The notes: generated from the sequence alone by a model not told the origin. Shown: positions 46,050-55,475, counted from the stretch's first letter. The stretch is 58,747 nucleotides of DNA from Deltaproteobacteria bacterium (GCA_031264015.1 JAISET010000254.1:1-58747), one strand, 5' to 3'. Numbers and translations: made by a program.

Positions 46050-46591
46050 GTGGAAAGAATGGCTGCGGCCTCCCGCGGGGACAGGGCCGGCGGCCCCCTC
46101 CAAGTCGGCGGTCGTCCCGGCTCTAAATATAGTTGCCCGGCCGAACATGCGAACAGTTTAGCAAAACCTGGCCGGCTTGTAAATAGTTGCGAATATTTTT
46201 TTTCGTCGAGAAGTTGCTCTAATCAAGCCATATCATTTGCATACCGGCCGGGAAGCGTCAAAAAATAAACCAGTTGGTCAAAAAATCCTGACGAAAACCA
46301 AACGGCTCCCGCCATCTCCGGGCCGCCTGTTTTCGGGGCCCGGCCGGGGCGCGAGGCGGGCTGCCGCCAAAACGGCGGGGATTTTTTGAGGGCCGGTCTT
46401 TTGTTTGTCAGGAAGACCGCGTCGTTAGGCGCCGGAAGGGGATTTGTCGGGCTGGGGGCGGGCTTAGGGCGGGCTTTTCTTTCTGTTTGGACAAAATTAT
46501 ATCAACTTGCTCTTTTTTTCAGGTAAATTAACGCTGTTTTTCCATAATTAGCAATCTCCTGACGGCGGCCTTGGCGGGGCGCCCGGCCGGA

Positions 46592-46675
46592 GGTTTTCTC
46601 GTCCTCCCCAAGACCGGCCGGGGCCCGGCCGGGGGTTTTCTCGTCCTCCCCAAGGCCGGCCGGGGCCCGGTCGGG
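46592..46675 (+). repeat. 42-bp direct duplication
   Basis: Two adjacent copies starting GGTTTTCTCGTCCTCCCCAA, differing at two or three positions. Non-coding context. Confidence 0.8.
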
Positions 46676-47073
46676 GGCCTGGCCGGGGGGCGGTCTGGGC
46701 CCGGTCTGGCGACGGGGCGGGCGACGGGCGGCGAGGTCTTTTTAGTGAATTTTCGGCATGTAAAGCGAGTCTTTTCCCATTCTAAAGACAGTCTCATCCA
46801 TCTCGTTATCTCGTAATTCCCTCCGCCCCCGGGGTTTTCTTGCTCCAGGCGGACGGCCGCGCCGCCCGCGTCTGCCCCGGGGTGGCGGAGCCGGGCGGGC
46901 GGGGGCCGGGAGGACGTTTTTTTCCGACGGACGGGGGCGCGCGAATGTAAAACAGTATTTACTTCTTTTTGTCTAAACTTTCACCTGCCTCGACCGCCCG
47001 CCGGGAGGACTTTTCCCGTCCTCTTTCTTCCGTCTCTTTATCCGCGGCCGCCGTCACCGCCGACGGGTCCGCG

Positions 47074-47142
47074 GCCGTCGTCACCGCCGGCGTGTTCGAC
47101 GCCGTCGTCATCGCCGGCGTGTTCGACGCCGTCGTCATCGCC
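47074..47142 (+). repeat. 27-bp tandem repeat, ~2.5 copies
   Basis: Units begin GCCGTCGTCA(C/T)CGCCGGCG and end TGTTCGAC, at 47074, 47101 and (partial) 47128. Upstream CCGTCACCGCC elements look like degenerate copies. Confidence 0.8.
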
Positions 47143-47349
47143 GTCGCCAGGCCGCCGCCGCCGTCGCCGTTACTTTTCCGGCGGCATGGCCCCCTCGGGG
47201 CGCGGTTCCGAGGCGGCGCCGGACTTATGGGGGACGGTCATGGGCGGAATTTGGAACGACGGTTGTCCGAAGGCTGGCGCGGGACGGTTTTTATGGGCGG
47301 AAGACGCCAGGGGAGCCCGGGCCGCGGGAGGCGGTTTGGCCGGCGCGGC

Positions 47350-49647
47350 TCAGGCGGGGCCCTGGCTCCCGGCGGGGGCGCCCCCGGCGGGCGGGTCTTT
47401 TTGGTCCGGGCCGGCGCCTTCGGGGCGGTTCTGGCGGCGGGGCAGGATGATGCTGACCCGGCCCCCGCCCCGGGGCGGGTTTTCGAGCCGGACCTCGCCG
47501 TGGTGGGCGGCGATGATGTTGCTGATGATGGACATGCCCAGGCCCATGCCCATGCTCTTGGTGGTGAAGAAGGGGACGATGGGCTTGTCCAGCTGCGACT
47601 GCCCGAAGCCGGGGCCGTTGTCGGTGAAGGTGAGCAGGATCCTGTCGGAGTCCAGCACGGAGAGCCGGACGGCCAGCTTGCCCGACTTGGGGGAGGGGTT
47701 GGTCTCGGTGGCCTGGATGGCGTTCAGATAGATGTTGGTCAGCACCTGGGTCAGCTGGTCGCGGTCGGCCTCGACGGTGGCGCTCTCGTCGGGCAGGTCC
47801 AGGGTCAGGGCGACGTTTTTGAACCGGGAGTCGTAGCTCATGAAGGAGTGGATCTCGGTCAGGAACTTGCCGACGTCGAACTCGGTCGGCTTGAGCTCGG
47901 CCAGGCCGTCGTAGACCAGCGGCAGGGTCACCGTGACCAGGGCGCCGCCGTCCGGCCCGTTGTCCAGGGTGACGGTCCCGTCGAAGGCCAGGATGACGTT
48001 GTAGGCCTTGGCCAGCCCCAGGCCGCTGCTCTTGGCGCTGGAGGAGAAGTAGGGGACGAAGGGGGTCTTCAGCTGCTCCTGCCCGAAGCCCGGGCCGCTG
48101 TCCAAAAAGGTGACGACCGCCCGGGAGCCCCCCTCCCGCACCAGGGTCACCTCGAGCCTCCCCGGCCGGGACGCGCCGGCCTGGTGCATGGCCTGGAGGG
48201 CGTTTTGGTAGAGGTTCTTGAGGGCCTCGGAGAGCTGCCCCGGGTCGGCCATGACGGACAGGGGCGCGTCGGGGAGGACCAGCTCCATGACGGCGTCGTT
48301 GTCCGGCCGCTCGCCCACCTCCTCGTGCGTCCGGCGGAGAAACTCCCTGAGCTCGACGCGCACGGACTTGATGGCCGGGTTGGCGTAGGACTGGAAGTCG
48401 GTGATGGTCCTGGCCAGGCGCTCCACGCTGTTCAGAATCACCTGCAGGGCCTCCCGGTCGTCCGGGCTGGAGCTTTTGTTGATCAGGTGCTGGGTCAGGC
48501 CCTTGATGGCCCCCAGGGGGTTGCGGATCTCGTGGGCCAGCCCCGAGGCGATGCCCCCCAGCCTGGCCAGGCGCTCCTGCTTGGCCAGCTCCTCCTTCAG
48601 GCGGCTGATCTCCCCGATGTCGGCCATCAGGACAACCCGGCCCAGCTCCTGGCCGCCCGGGCCGGTGACCTGGCCGCAGGTGATGGAGAGCCGGAGCCTG
48701 GGGCCCCCCAGGAAGCTGACGTCGGCCTCCCTGGCCGTCATCTCCGGGGCCTCGGGGAAGGCCCCGCGGGTCAGCTCCCGCAGCGTCCGGCCCAGAAGCC
48801 GCGACTCCGGAATTTTAATGATCTGCTCCGCCGAGTGGTTGGCCAGGATGACCTCCCCCCGGGGGTTGTTCAGGATGAGGCCCACCGGGAGCCTGGTGAT
48901 GATCTCGTTGGTCACGGCGTAGTTGCGCATGAACTTCAGGGACCAGGAGACGGCGAACAGCACCGAGATCAGGACCAGGCCGATCAGGACGCTGAAAATG
49001 AGGGCGTTGCGGCGCCCGGCGGCCACGGCCAGCTCGAAGGGGGCCATGTCGAAGCCCACCCAGCAGTAGATGGCCCGGTCGGGGTCGCCGAAGTCCAGGG
49101 CGGGCGGCCAGGGCGGGATCTCCCGGTCTCTCTTGCCCCGGTTGTGGTGGGCCTTGGGGTCGGGGGCGGACTCGAGGGGGAAGATGAGGGGCCGGTAGAC
49201 CACGAAGGCCTTGCGCCCGTCGGCCATGACCGCCGTCTTGAACCTGGGCGTCCAGGCGGGGTGGAAGTCGGCCGGGGGCTCCGGGACGCCCAGGTCCCCC
49301 GGCCCCAGGACGGTCGGCGGCAGCGACGCGCCCCTGATCGCGCCCCGGTAGTCGGTGGTGGCCACGAAGGTGACGTCGGAGTTCTCGTCGCTCATGGCGA
49401 AGGTGGACATGCTCTGCCGGGAGCTCTCGAGGATCCATTTCTGTCTCAGGGCCACGCTCATGGAGCGGATGATCAGCTCGCCCCGCTGGGAGTAGAGCTG
49501 CTCCAGGTTGCGGCGCTCCCGGTCCAGGTCCATGACGGCCATGAACGCCGAGCCGCCCAGGCAGCCCAGGCCCAGGATGAGGAGCAGGCGCAGCCAGAAG
49601 GGAAGCCGCACCCGCCTTTGCAGATAATCTTTGCCCTTGAACTTCAT
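47350..49647 (-). CDS. ZraS/NtrB-like sensor histidine kinase with two ATPase domains
   Basis: 765 aa. TM1 ~18-38, a ~170-residue periplasmic sensor region, TM2 ~225-245, a PAS-like segment (~258-350, GLILNNPRGEVILANHSAEQII in two parts), then one HisKA with H372 in SGLAHEIRNPLGAIKG. Two HATPase_c domains follow: first ~440-580 (N-box NLYQNALQAM, G1 DSGPGFG, G2 SSGLGLAKA); second ~600-745 (N-box NIYLNAIQAT, G1 DNGPGFG, F-box FFTTKS, G2 GMGLGMSII). The second has no H-box. Divergent from a ZraP-like gene, so metal or envelope stress sensing is likely. The cognate regulator is not in the window. Confidence 0.85.
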   Translation of the reverse strand: MKFKGKDYLQRRVRLPFWLRLLLILGLGCLGGSAFMAVMDLDRERRNLEQLYSQRGELIIRSMSVALRQKWILESSRQSMSTFAMSDENSDVTFVATTDYRGAIRGASLPPTVLGPGDLGVPEPPADFHPAWTPRFKTAVMADGRKAFVVYRPLIFPLESAPDPKAHHNRGKRDREIPPWPPALDFGDPDRAIYCWVGFDMAPFELAVAAGRRNALIFSVLIGLVLISVLFAVSWSLKFMRNYAVTNEIITRLPVGLILNNPRGEVILANHSAEQIIKIPESRLLGRTLRELTRGAFPEAPEMTAREADVSFLGGPRLRLSITCGQVTGPGGQELGRVVLMADIGEISRLKEELAKQERLARLGGIASGLAHEIRNPLGAIKGLTQHLINKSSSPDDREALQVILNSVERLARTITDFQSYANPAIKSVRVELREFLRRTHEEVGERPDNDAVMELVLPDAPLSVMADPGQLSEALKNLYQNALQAMHQAGASRPGRLEVTLVREGGSRAVVTFLDSGPGFGQEQLKTPFVPYFSSSAKSSGLGLAKAYNVILAFDGTVTLDNGPDGGALVTVTLPLVYDGLAELKPTEFDVGKFLTEIHSFMSYDSRFKNVALTLDLPDESATVEADRDQLTQVLTNIYLNAIQATETNPSPKSGKLAVRLSVLDSDRILLTFTDNGPGFGQSQLDKPIVPFFTTKSMGMGLGMSIISNIIAAHHGEVRLENPPRGGGRVSIILPRRQNRPEGAGPDQKDPPAGGAPAGSQGPA

Positions 49648-50340
49648 GTGGGGACAGCCCGGCCTTGGCGGCGCCGTTAAAGGAAAAAAACCGGCCGGCC
49701 GCGCCCGGGCGAGACCGGGCGGGTAGAAAATAAACAGGGCCGGGTATAACTTTGACTCAGCCCGGCCGGCTTCCGGACCCCGGCCGCGGGGGAAACAGGA
49801 TCACATTGGTCATATTTTAGCAGCCAGGGTCAACATATTAAAGCCAAAAAACAGTCTTTTTCCCCCGCCGAGGGAAAAAAACGCGCCGGGAGGAAACCGG
49901 GCCGCCGGGGAAGACCGTCCCCCCCCCCTCGTCAAAGCAATATCAATACCAACGCCCGCCCGGGGCCGCCCCCGGAGGGCTCGCGGCCCGGCGCGTCCCG
50001 CGGGCCCGCCCCCCCCATGCCCTCCTGGCATTCATTTTGCTTATTGATTTTTTGTCGATTGTCTCCATCCCTCCCCCGACGGCCGGCCATCCGGGCCGCC
50101 GCGGCCCGTCCAGCGGGCCGCGGGCGTCTCCGAGGTCCGGGCGGCCCGGACGGCTGTCGGCGACCGGGGGCGGGCTTTCCAGGCCGGATTTTTTAGGGCG
50201 CGATTTCAGGGCCGGCCGTCGCGGGCGCTTGGTAAATTTGCCAATTTTGACTCCCAATTTTCAACTTTCAATTTTCAACTTTCGACTTTAATTATGACTT
50301 CAAATTTAACCGCCTCTCGAACTATGAAGGAGCCGTCCCG
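49648..50340. other. Divergent regulatory region between kinase and ZraP-like gene
   Basis: About 690 bp. Mostly GC-rich without coding character, turning AT-rich at 50230-50320. There a 14-bp unit CAATTTTCAACTTT occurs twice in tandem (about 50251-50279), flanked by related CAATTTTGACTC and CGACTTTAATT copies, ~60 bp before the ZraP-like start. They could be binding sites for a response regulator. No sigma54 GG-N10-GC site was found. Confidence 0.45.
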
Positions 50341-50970
50341 ATGCCGACATGCAAGAACTTTTTCCTCCTCGTCCTGGCCGCGCTGATCCTGGCCCTGGGC
50401 GGCCTGGCCCTGGCCCAGGACCAGGGCTCCCGGGCTTCCTCCGAACAGGCTTCCTCCGAGCAGGCCCCCCCCGGGCGGGCGGACGCCCCCGGGGGCCCGC
50501 CCCGGCTGACCGACGAGCAGCGGGCCGCCCTCGACGCCATCAGGGACGAGCACCTGGCCAGGCTCGAGCCGATCATGGACCAGATCAGGGACAACAGGCT
50601 GCTCTACAAAGCCCTGAGCAACAACCAGTCCGCCTCCATGGACGACGTCAGGACCGTCGTCGACACCCTCGGCCGGCTGAGGAAGGAGCTCAGGGAGGAG
50701 TTTCGGAACTACCGCCAGTCGCTTGGGGACAACGGCTTCGGGGCCTTCGCCCGCCGGGGCCGGGGCGGGTTCGGGGGCCGCGGGCTCGCCGGCGAGGGCT
50801 GCGTCTGCCCGGGTTTTGACGGCGGCGACGGCTATGACGACGACGGCGGCTGGCGCGACGGCGGCCGGCGCGACGGCGGCCGGCATGACGGCGGCTGGGA
50901 CGACCGCGGCTGGCACGGCAAGCGCGGCAGGCACGGCCGGCGGGGATGGCAGGGGGGCGGCGGGGATTAG
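50341..50970 (+). CDS. ZraP/Spy-like periplasmic metal-responsive protein
   Basis: 209 aa. AAGGAG precedes ATG 50341. Signal peptide NFFLLVLAALILALGGLALAQ. The central helical part (LTDEQRAALDAIRDEHLARL, LRKELREEFRNYRQSL) matches the ZraP/CpxP/Spy group of zinc-binding periplasmic chaperones that dampen envelope-stress kinases. The C-terminal ~65 residues are an unusual Gly/Asp/His/Trp/Arg tail: a CxC pair (GCVCPG), then repeats such as DGGRRDGGRHDGGWDD, plausible extra metal ligands. Placement opposite a ZraS-like kinase supports a ZraPS-type module. Followed by a strong terminator. Confidence 0.8.
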   Translation: MPTCKNFFLLVLAALILALGGLALAQDQGSRASSEQASSEQAPPGRADAPGGPPRLTDEQRAALDAIRDEHLARLEPIMDQIRDNRLLYKALSNNQSASMDDVRTVVDTLGRLRKELREEFRNYRQSLGDNGFGAFARRGRGGFGGRGLAGEGCVCPGFDGGDGYDDDGGWRDGGRRDGGRHDGGWDDRGWHGKRGRHGRRGWQGGGGD

Positions 50971-51064
50971 CCCGCCCCGTTGGGAAGAATCAGAAATTTT
51001 TGGAGTCTCGGCCCGGGGCCCAGGCCTCATTAAGCCGAAAACCCGTTAGTCCCCGAACTAACGA

Positions 51065-51111
51065 CCCGTTGAGTCCGGAGCCGGTCACTCCGGACTCAAC
51101 GGGATTTTTTT
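51065..51111 (+). terminator. Strong terminator after the ZraP-like gene
   Basis: A perfect 16-bp stem, CCCGTTGAGTCCGGAG (51065-51080) with CTCCGGACTCAACGGG (51088-51103), loop CCGGTCA, followed by A then TTTTTTT. A smaller GTTAGT/ACTAAC hairpin (51045-51062) lies just upstream. The remaining spacer to 51282 is GC-rich and empty. Confidence 0.85.
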
Positions 51112-51282
51112 GCCCGGGATCCGGCGGGCCGGATTATTTTCTAAAAAACAGTCTTCAAGCGCCCCCGCGTCAAAAGCGGTCGCGAGCCCCGGGCGGGCGG
51201 GGACGAGGAGGGGAGTTTGGACGGGGAGGGCGCGGGCGGGACGGCGGGGGGACGGCGGCCGGGAGGGGGGGGCGGCCGCCCG

Positions 51283-52755
51283 TCAGCCGCAGCTTTTTTC
51301 GGGCACCAGGCCCTCTATTCTGGCCAGGGCGTCCATGGCCAGCAGCCGGAAGCGCCTCCTCTCGGCGGCGGTCTCCAGGGCCAGGCTGGCGACGGCCTCG
51401 ACGGCGGCGCGGGCGTCGTCGTCCGGGCCCTCTTTTTCCCCGGCGGTGAAACAGGCCAGGTCGCCCTCGGGCGGGCCCGGCGGGTGGCCCTTGTCCAGGA
51501 AGCCGACGCAGGCCTCCCTGACGGCCAGGGCGAGCTTCTGGGTGTTGGTGAGAACGGCGGGCTCGTCCGGGGCCAGGCTCTGCCCGAAGTCGTCGGCCGT
51601 CGTCCTGAAAATGACGACGGGGGGATCCTCCGGGGAGGAGGGGGCCGGGGGCGGGTCGAGGCCGATGATTTTTCCGGCCGCCCGGACCACCCGCGGGGCC
51701 CCGGGCAGCCCCTGGCAAACTTTTTTCCGGCAGTCCCCGCTTTCCGGGCAGGGGGAGCAGGGGGCGCTTCCCTGGGCGACTATGGCGCCCGGGGCGTAGG
51801 GCCCGGTCTCCCCGGCCAGGGCGGGCCCCCCGAAGACGGCCAGCACCGGCGTCCCGACGGCCGCGGCCATGTGCATGACCCCCGTGTCGGCGGAGACGAG
51901 CAGGTTCAGGAGGCTCAGAAAACCGCCCAGACTCTCTATCGTCGTCCTGCCGGTCAGGTCCAGGGGCTCGGGCCCGCCGGGGCCCGCCCGGCGATAAAGG
52001 TCCAGAAAACGCCTGCCCAGGGCCCGCTCGGAGGCGACGCCGAAAAGAACGATCCTGACCGGCCCCAGGGCCAGGGCCAGCTCGACGAAGCGCTCCGCCG
52101 GCCAGCGCCGCAGACGGCTGCCGCAGCCCAGCTGGAAGCCCACCAGGGGGCCCCCGGCCCGGAAGTCGAAGGAGCCGACGAGCTCTTCCGCCTCGGCCAG
52201 GGCCTCCGCGGAGACGGGCCAGACCGGTCCGCGCCCGAGACGGAACGGGGGGCCGGGGGGGAGGGCGGGAGGGCCGCCCCCGGGCCCCGGGCGTTCGGCG
52301 GGCGGGCCGCCGTCCGTCAGGCTGTCCCGGGGGTCGGGAGCCAGGCGGCGCCAGAGGTCGACCAGGTTGAGCATGCCCAGTCTTCTGTCCACCCTCATGA
52401 CGGCCGCGGCCATCTTGAAGTCGGGCGGGTAGACGACGCCGCCGGGGGAGGCTCTCGGCCCCAGGTGTCTTTTTGGTTTGAACTGCGAGGCAAGCCCGGT
52501 GGACCAGCGCGAGGAGGAGAGGTTGACCAGGGTCTCGGGGTGAAGGTTTAAAGTGTTTTTGATTTTTTCGGGCGCCTCGGTCCCGTCGACCAGGACGACC
52601 TCGTCGGCCAGGGCGCAGTGCCGGGCCGCGGCCGCCACCTCCGGCCTGGCGACCACCAGGGTCAGCTCCCGGCTCCGTTGGCGCAGCCTGGCCAGAAGCG
52701 GCGTCGACTGGATCAGATCGCCCAGCTTCAGGGGCTCGAGGACAACCGTGGACAA
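51283..52755 (-). CDS. Glycosyltransferase family 9 (heptosyltransferase-like)
   Basis: 490 aa. GT-B enzyme of the ADP-heptose:LPS heptosyltransferase family. N-terminal VVLEPLKLGDLIQSTPLLARLR; C-terminal nucleotide-sugar-binding region with GPLVGFQLGCGSRLRRWPAERFVEL, LTGRTTIESLGGFLSLLN, LVSADTGVMHMAAAVGTPVLAVFG (split: SADTGVMHMAAA) and an APCSPCPESGDC cysteine-rich stretch. A ~130-residue C-terminal extension beyond the GT9 fold is present, its function unknown. Start is TTG 52755 with GGGGGAG upstream. First of a minus-strand run of glycosylation genes, so it may act on glycoprotein or LPS. Confidence 0.85.
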   Translation of the reverse strand: MSTVVLEPLKLGDLIQSTPLLARLRQRSRELTLVVARPEVAAAARHCALADEVVLVDGTEAPEKIKNTLNLHPETLVNLSSSRWSTGLASQFKPKRHLGPRASPGGVVYPPDFKMAAAVMRVDRRLGMLNLVDLWRRLAPDPRDSLTDGGPPAERPGPGGGPPALPPGPPFRLGRGPVWPVSAEALAEAEELVGSFDFRAGGPLVGFQLGCGSRLRRWPAERFVELALALGPVRIVLFGVASERALGRRFLDLYRRAGPGGPEPLDLTGRTTIESLGGFLSLLNLLVSADTGVMHMAAAVGTPVLAVFGGPALAGETGPYAPGAIVAQGSAPCSPCPESGDCRKKVCQGLPGAPRVVRAAGKIIGLDPPPAPSSPEDPPVVIFRTTADDFGQSLAPDEPAVLTNTQKLALAVREACVGFLDKGHPPGPPEGDLACFTAGEKEGPDDDARAAVEAVASLALETAAERRRFRLLAMDALARIEGLVPEKSCG

Positions 52756-53330
52756 GATGGCTCCCCCTTGTTGCGGCCGGTTGGCATAATCGGTCGCGGC
52801 GTCGCGAACGGGGCGGCGACATGACGACGCCGCCGCCGCGGCCGACTGACGCCGAAAATAAAAGAAGTCAAGTTTTTTTTAACCGGGGTCAGTCCGACCC
52901 CCGGCGGCTTCTTTTTCCTAAAACCGAGGACTCGTCCGCCCCTTGGCAATTTTATTTTTGCCGGAAAATTTATTTTGCCCCGACGACTATTTTGTTAAAA
53001 AATCGACTCCGCCCTCGACAGATTTTATGATGCTGAAAAATCGACTCCGCCCCTGACAGATTTTATTATGCTGAAAAATCAATCTGGCCCTTGACAGATT
53101 TTATTATGCTGAAAAATCGACTCCGCCCCCGACAGATTTTTTTTTGCTGAAAAATCAATCTGGCCCTTGACAGATTTTATTACGCTGAAAAATCGATTCC
53201 GCCCCCGACGATTATTTTGCTCGAAAATCCATTTTACACTTGACATGATTTTTCCTCAATATTTTGCGGAAATTTTCACCCTGTCCGCGGGGCTCCAAGG
53301 CGGCCTCCCGGAGGCCCAGGGGCCGCGGGC
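52756..53330. other. Spacer holding the 38-bp repeat array
   Basis: No gene. AT-rich from ~52855. The array at 52980-53250 is listed separately; 53251-53330 is the trailer of the CgeB-like gene. Confidence 0.6.
52980..53250 (+). repeat. 38-bp tandem repeat array, ~7 units in two alternating versions
   Basis: GACAG/GACG landmarks recur at 53017, 53055, 53093, 53131, 53169 and 53207 (exactly 38 bp apart), then at 53242. Each unit has AAAAATC and GATTTTA arms that can pair around a 16-nt variable middle. The middle has two forms: GACTCCGCCCC(C/T)GACA (units 1, 2, 4, 6) and AATCTGGCCCTTGACA (units 3, 5). The last unit is degenerate. No spacers of CRISPR type. Confidence 0.9.
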
Positions 53331-55475
53331 TCAGTCGTTTCTGCCCGAGGCCAGGCGCAGAAGCCTGGCCAGCCGGTGCCGGTAGAGATGTTCCCCGAGG
53401 ACCCTCTTTTGGGCGGCCAGGGCGATTTTTTGCCTCTCCCCGGGATTTTTTAAATACCAGGCGGCTTTTTCGGCGGCCTCCCCGGGAGTCCCGTAGGTGA
53501 CGACTTCCAGGCCCTCCTCGAACATGTCGTCGATTTGGGGGCGGCGGTCGGTCAGCAGGAAGCCCCCGCAGGCAGGGACGTCGAAGACCCGCTGGTTGAG
53601 GCCGGTCTTCATCTGGGCGCTGGTGATGTTCAGGTTGACGGCCGAGCCGCGGTAGTGGCCGGAGAGCTCCCGGTAGTAGTCGAGCCGCGGGCCGAGCTTA
53701 ATTCCGGGGGCGGCCTCCGCCCAGCCGGGGTCCCCGTTGATTTGCAGCAGGCCCCCGGGGAAGGCCCCCAGGACTTTTTGCCGCCAGATTCTGCTGGCCC
53801 GCCAGGTGACCAGGGCCTGGAGGTTTGTCAGGCGCGCCGAGTCCAGCCCGTCAGCGAGCCCGCCGAGCCGGGGCCCGGGGGTCAGGCTGTCGTCGGCCAA
53901 AAATTTTTCCGCCAGCCCGTCGATTATTTCGAGGCTCGAGGCGGGGAGGCCGGCCAGGGCCAGATATTTCCCGGTGGCCGCTTGGAGGCTGTCGCCCACG
54001 AAGCTGACCGGGGGGCCTCCGGGGCTTGGTTTGATTTCCCCGGTGCCGGTCGCGCCGGGGAGCTGGCCGCGGTTTTTGGGCGTGGAGCCGGGGGGCGTGA
54101 AAAATATCCTCTCGTCGCTCCCCAGGGGCAGATAGTGGCTCAGGGGGTAGCCCAGCTCCCTGAGCGACGGCAGGTAGTCCCTGTCCCAGCAGAAGGCGAA
54201 AAAATCCCCGGAGGGCTTCCTGGCCGCCCCCAAAATGAAGGCCGGGCTGTCCACGAACCAGGAGGCCGCCGGGACGCCCAGGCGCCGTAAAATGTCCTCG
54301 AGCATCCCCTCGGCGTCGAAGCCCAGGTGGTTGACCGTCAGCACCAGCTCCGGCCTGAATTTTTTTATCTGCCCGAGCAGCCTTTTGTACTCCTCCCCGT
54401 CGGCGGTCTCCCCGCCCCGGCTTTTCCAGACCGAGACCGGCGCCCCCAGCGCCCCGGCCGCCCTGGGGATCTCCCTGGTCAGAAAATAGGAGGTGTCCAG
54501 AAAGAGGACCCTGGGCGGTTTGAAGGGCGCCGGGGAGGGCGCCCTTTTTTCAGGCCCGGTTTTTTCGGCCGGGTTGTTTTCGGCCGGATTGTTTTCGGCC
54601 GGGCTGTTTTCAGGCGCCGTTATTTCGGCCGGGCTGTTCCAGGCCGCCGTTATTTCGGCCGGGCTGCCCGCCGGTGTTTTTATGGCGGCCATAATTTCCG
54701 CCGGTGCGGCGTCCGCCGGCTCCGGCCTGCCGGCGCGGGCGAACCGGCCGGCCGGGGGGTAGAGCCCCCCGTCGAGGCGCAGGTTGGCGGGGCGGGCCAG
54801 CACGGCCTCCGGGGCGTCCGCCGGCGGGTCTGTCCGCGGGCCCAGAATAATCGTCAGGCGGGGGTTTTCGATCAGGCCGCCCAAGTCCCTGGCCGCCAGG
54901 GCCGCCGAGAAAAGTTCCGGGCGGGCCTCCAGGAGAGTCACCCTGACGTTTTGGTCGCGGGCGAAAATAAACTCCAGATGGTAGCCCAGGCCGAAGCCGA
55001 TCACGGCGAGCTCCCGGAGGTCCTCCGGGTTTTGGGAAAAAAATCTCTCCACCAGGGCCCTGTCCTCGTCCCTGGGGTTCAGGGCGGAGGTCAGGCGGTG
55101 GCCGCGGCCGCCGTCGTACAAACGCAGATAGCGCTCCCCCTTGGGGCCCGTCCCCAAAACGGCCCCGTCCCGGCGCAGGCTGGCGTCGTCGGCGCCGTTT
55201 TGGCAGGCCCCGGGGGGGCCGTCCATGGACCCGAAAAAATTAACCCCGGGGGGCACGTCCCCGGCGTCGGGCCGGCCGGCAGCCTGGAAAAAGTCCGGGC
55301 CGCCAAAAAAACCGGGGCCGGGCAAGGCCGCCCCGCCGTCCTCCGGGGTCGAGGCGAAATAAAGGCCGTCCTCCCCGCGCATGCGCCGGGGAGGATAAAA
55401 AGAAAGCGCCGCGGCCGTCTCGGGCCGGGACGCCCCCATCAGCTCCATATTTTGTCTGTGCCGCCAAGAAGACAT
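53331..55475 (-). CDS. CgeB-family glycosyltransferase-like protein
   Basis: 714 aa. N-terminal ~230 residues contain a Rossmann-like segment (LRELAVIGFGLGYHLEFIFA, VTLLEARPELFSAAL). Then a low-complexity linker (~245-300) with SPAEITA and NNPAE repeats encoded by short DNA repeats. A GT-B part follows: RVLFLDTSYFLTREI, LVLTVNHLGFDAEGMLEDIL, SWFVDSPAFIL, HYLPLGSDERIF, VSFVGDSL, and a C-terminal donor-site region SGHYRGSAVNLNITSAQMKTGLNQRVFDVPACGGFLLTD (quoted in parts: LNITSAQMKTGLNQRVFD, PACGGFLLTD). This DUF3880/CgeB organisation is common in flagellar or surface glycosylation loci of Desulfovibrio-type bacteria. ATG 55475. Confidence 0.8.
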   Translation of the reverse strand: MSSWRHRQNMELMGASRPETAAALSFYPPRRMRGEDGLYFASTPEDGGAALPGPGFFGGPDFFQAAGRPDAGDVPPGVNFFGSMDGPPGACQNGADDASLRRDGAVLGTGPKGERYLRLYDGGRGHRLTSALNPRDEDRALVERFFSQNPEDLRELAVIGFGLGYHLEFIFARDQNVRVTLLEARPELFSAALAARDLGGLIENPRLTIILGPRTDPPADAPEAVLARPANLRLDGGLYPPAGRFARAGRPEPADAAPAEIMAAIKTPAGSPAEITAAWNSPAEITAPENSPAENNPAENNPAEKTGPEKRAPSPAPFKPPRVLFLDTSYFLTREIPRAAGALGAPVSVWKSRGGETADGEEYKRLLGQIKKFRPELVLTVNHLGFDAEGMLEDILRRLGVPAASWFVDSPAFILGAARKPSGDFFAFCWDRDYLPSLRELGYPLSHYLPLGSDERIFFTPPGSTPKNRGQLPGATGTGEIKPSPGGPPVSFVGDSLQAATGKYLALAGLPASSLEIIDGLAEKFLADDSLTPGPRLGGLADGLDSARLTNLQALVTWRASRIWRQKVLGAFPGGLLQINGDPGWAEAAPGIKLGPRLDYYRELSGHYRGSAVNLNITSAQMKTGLNQRVFDVPACGGFLLTDRRPQIDDMFEEGLEVVTYGTPGEAAEKAAWYLKNPGERQKIALAAQKRVLGEHLYRHRLARLLRLASGRND

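Larger units (their letters stand above)
46050..47349. other. 1.3-kb spacer rich in short direct repeats
   Basis: No gene supported; long open frames across it are shadows. Contains a 42-bp direct duplication (46592-46633 and 46634-46675) and a 27-bp repeat (47074-47142). A short AT-rich zone at 46470-46555 and another at 46940-46975 could hold promoters, but no consensus pair was found. Confidence 0.5.

Noticed and set aside
46969-49680. A 903-codon plus-strand open frame opposite the ZraS-like kinase
   Set aside because: Its sequence is G/D/Q/L-rich without domains and it mirrors the kinase codon bias on the other strand; the kinase has all expected motifs.
49648-50340. A sigma54 promoter expected for a ZraPS-type module
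   Set aside because: Looked for GG-N10-GC upstream of both genes; near matches (for example GGTAAATTTGCC) have the wrong spacing.
52980-53250. CRISPR array
   Set aside because: Units are contiguous tandem repeats whose middles fall into two recurring forms, not unique spacers, and no cas genes are present.
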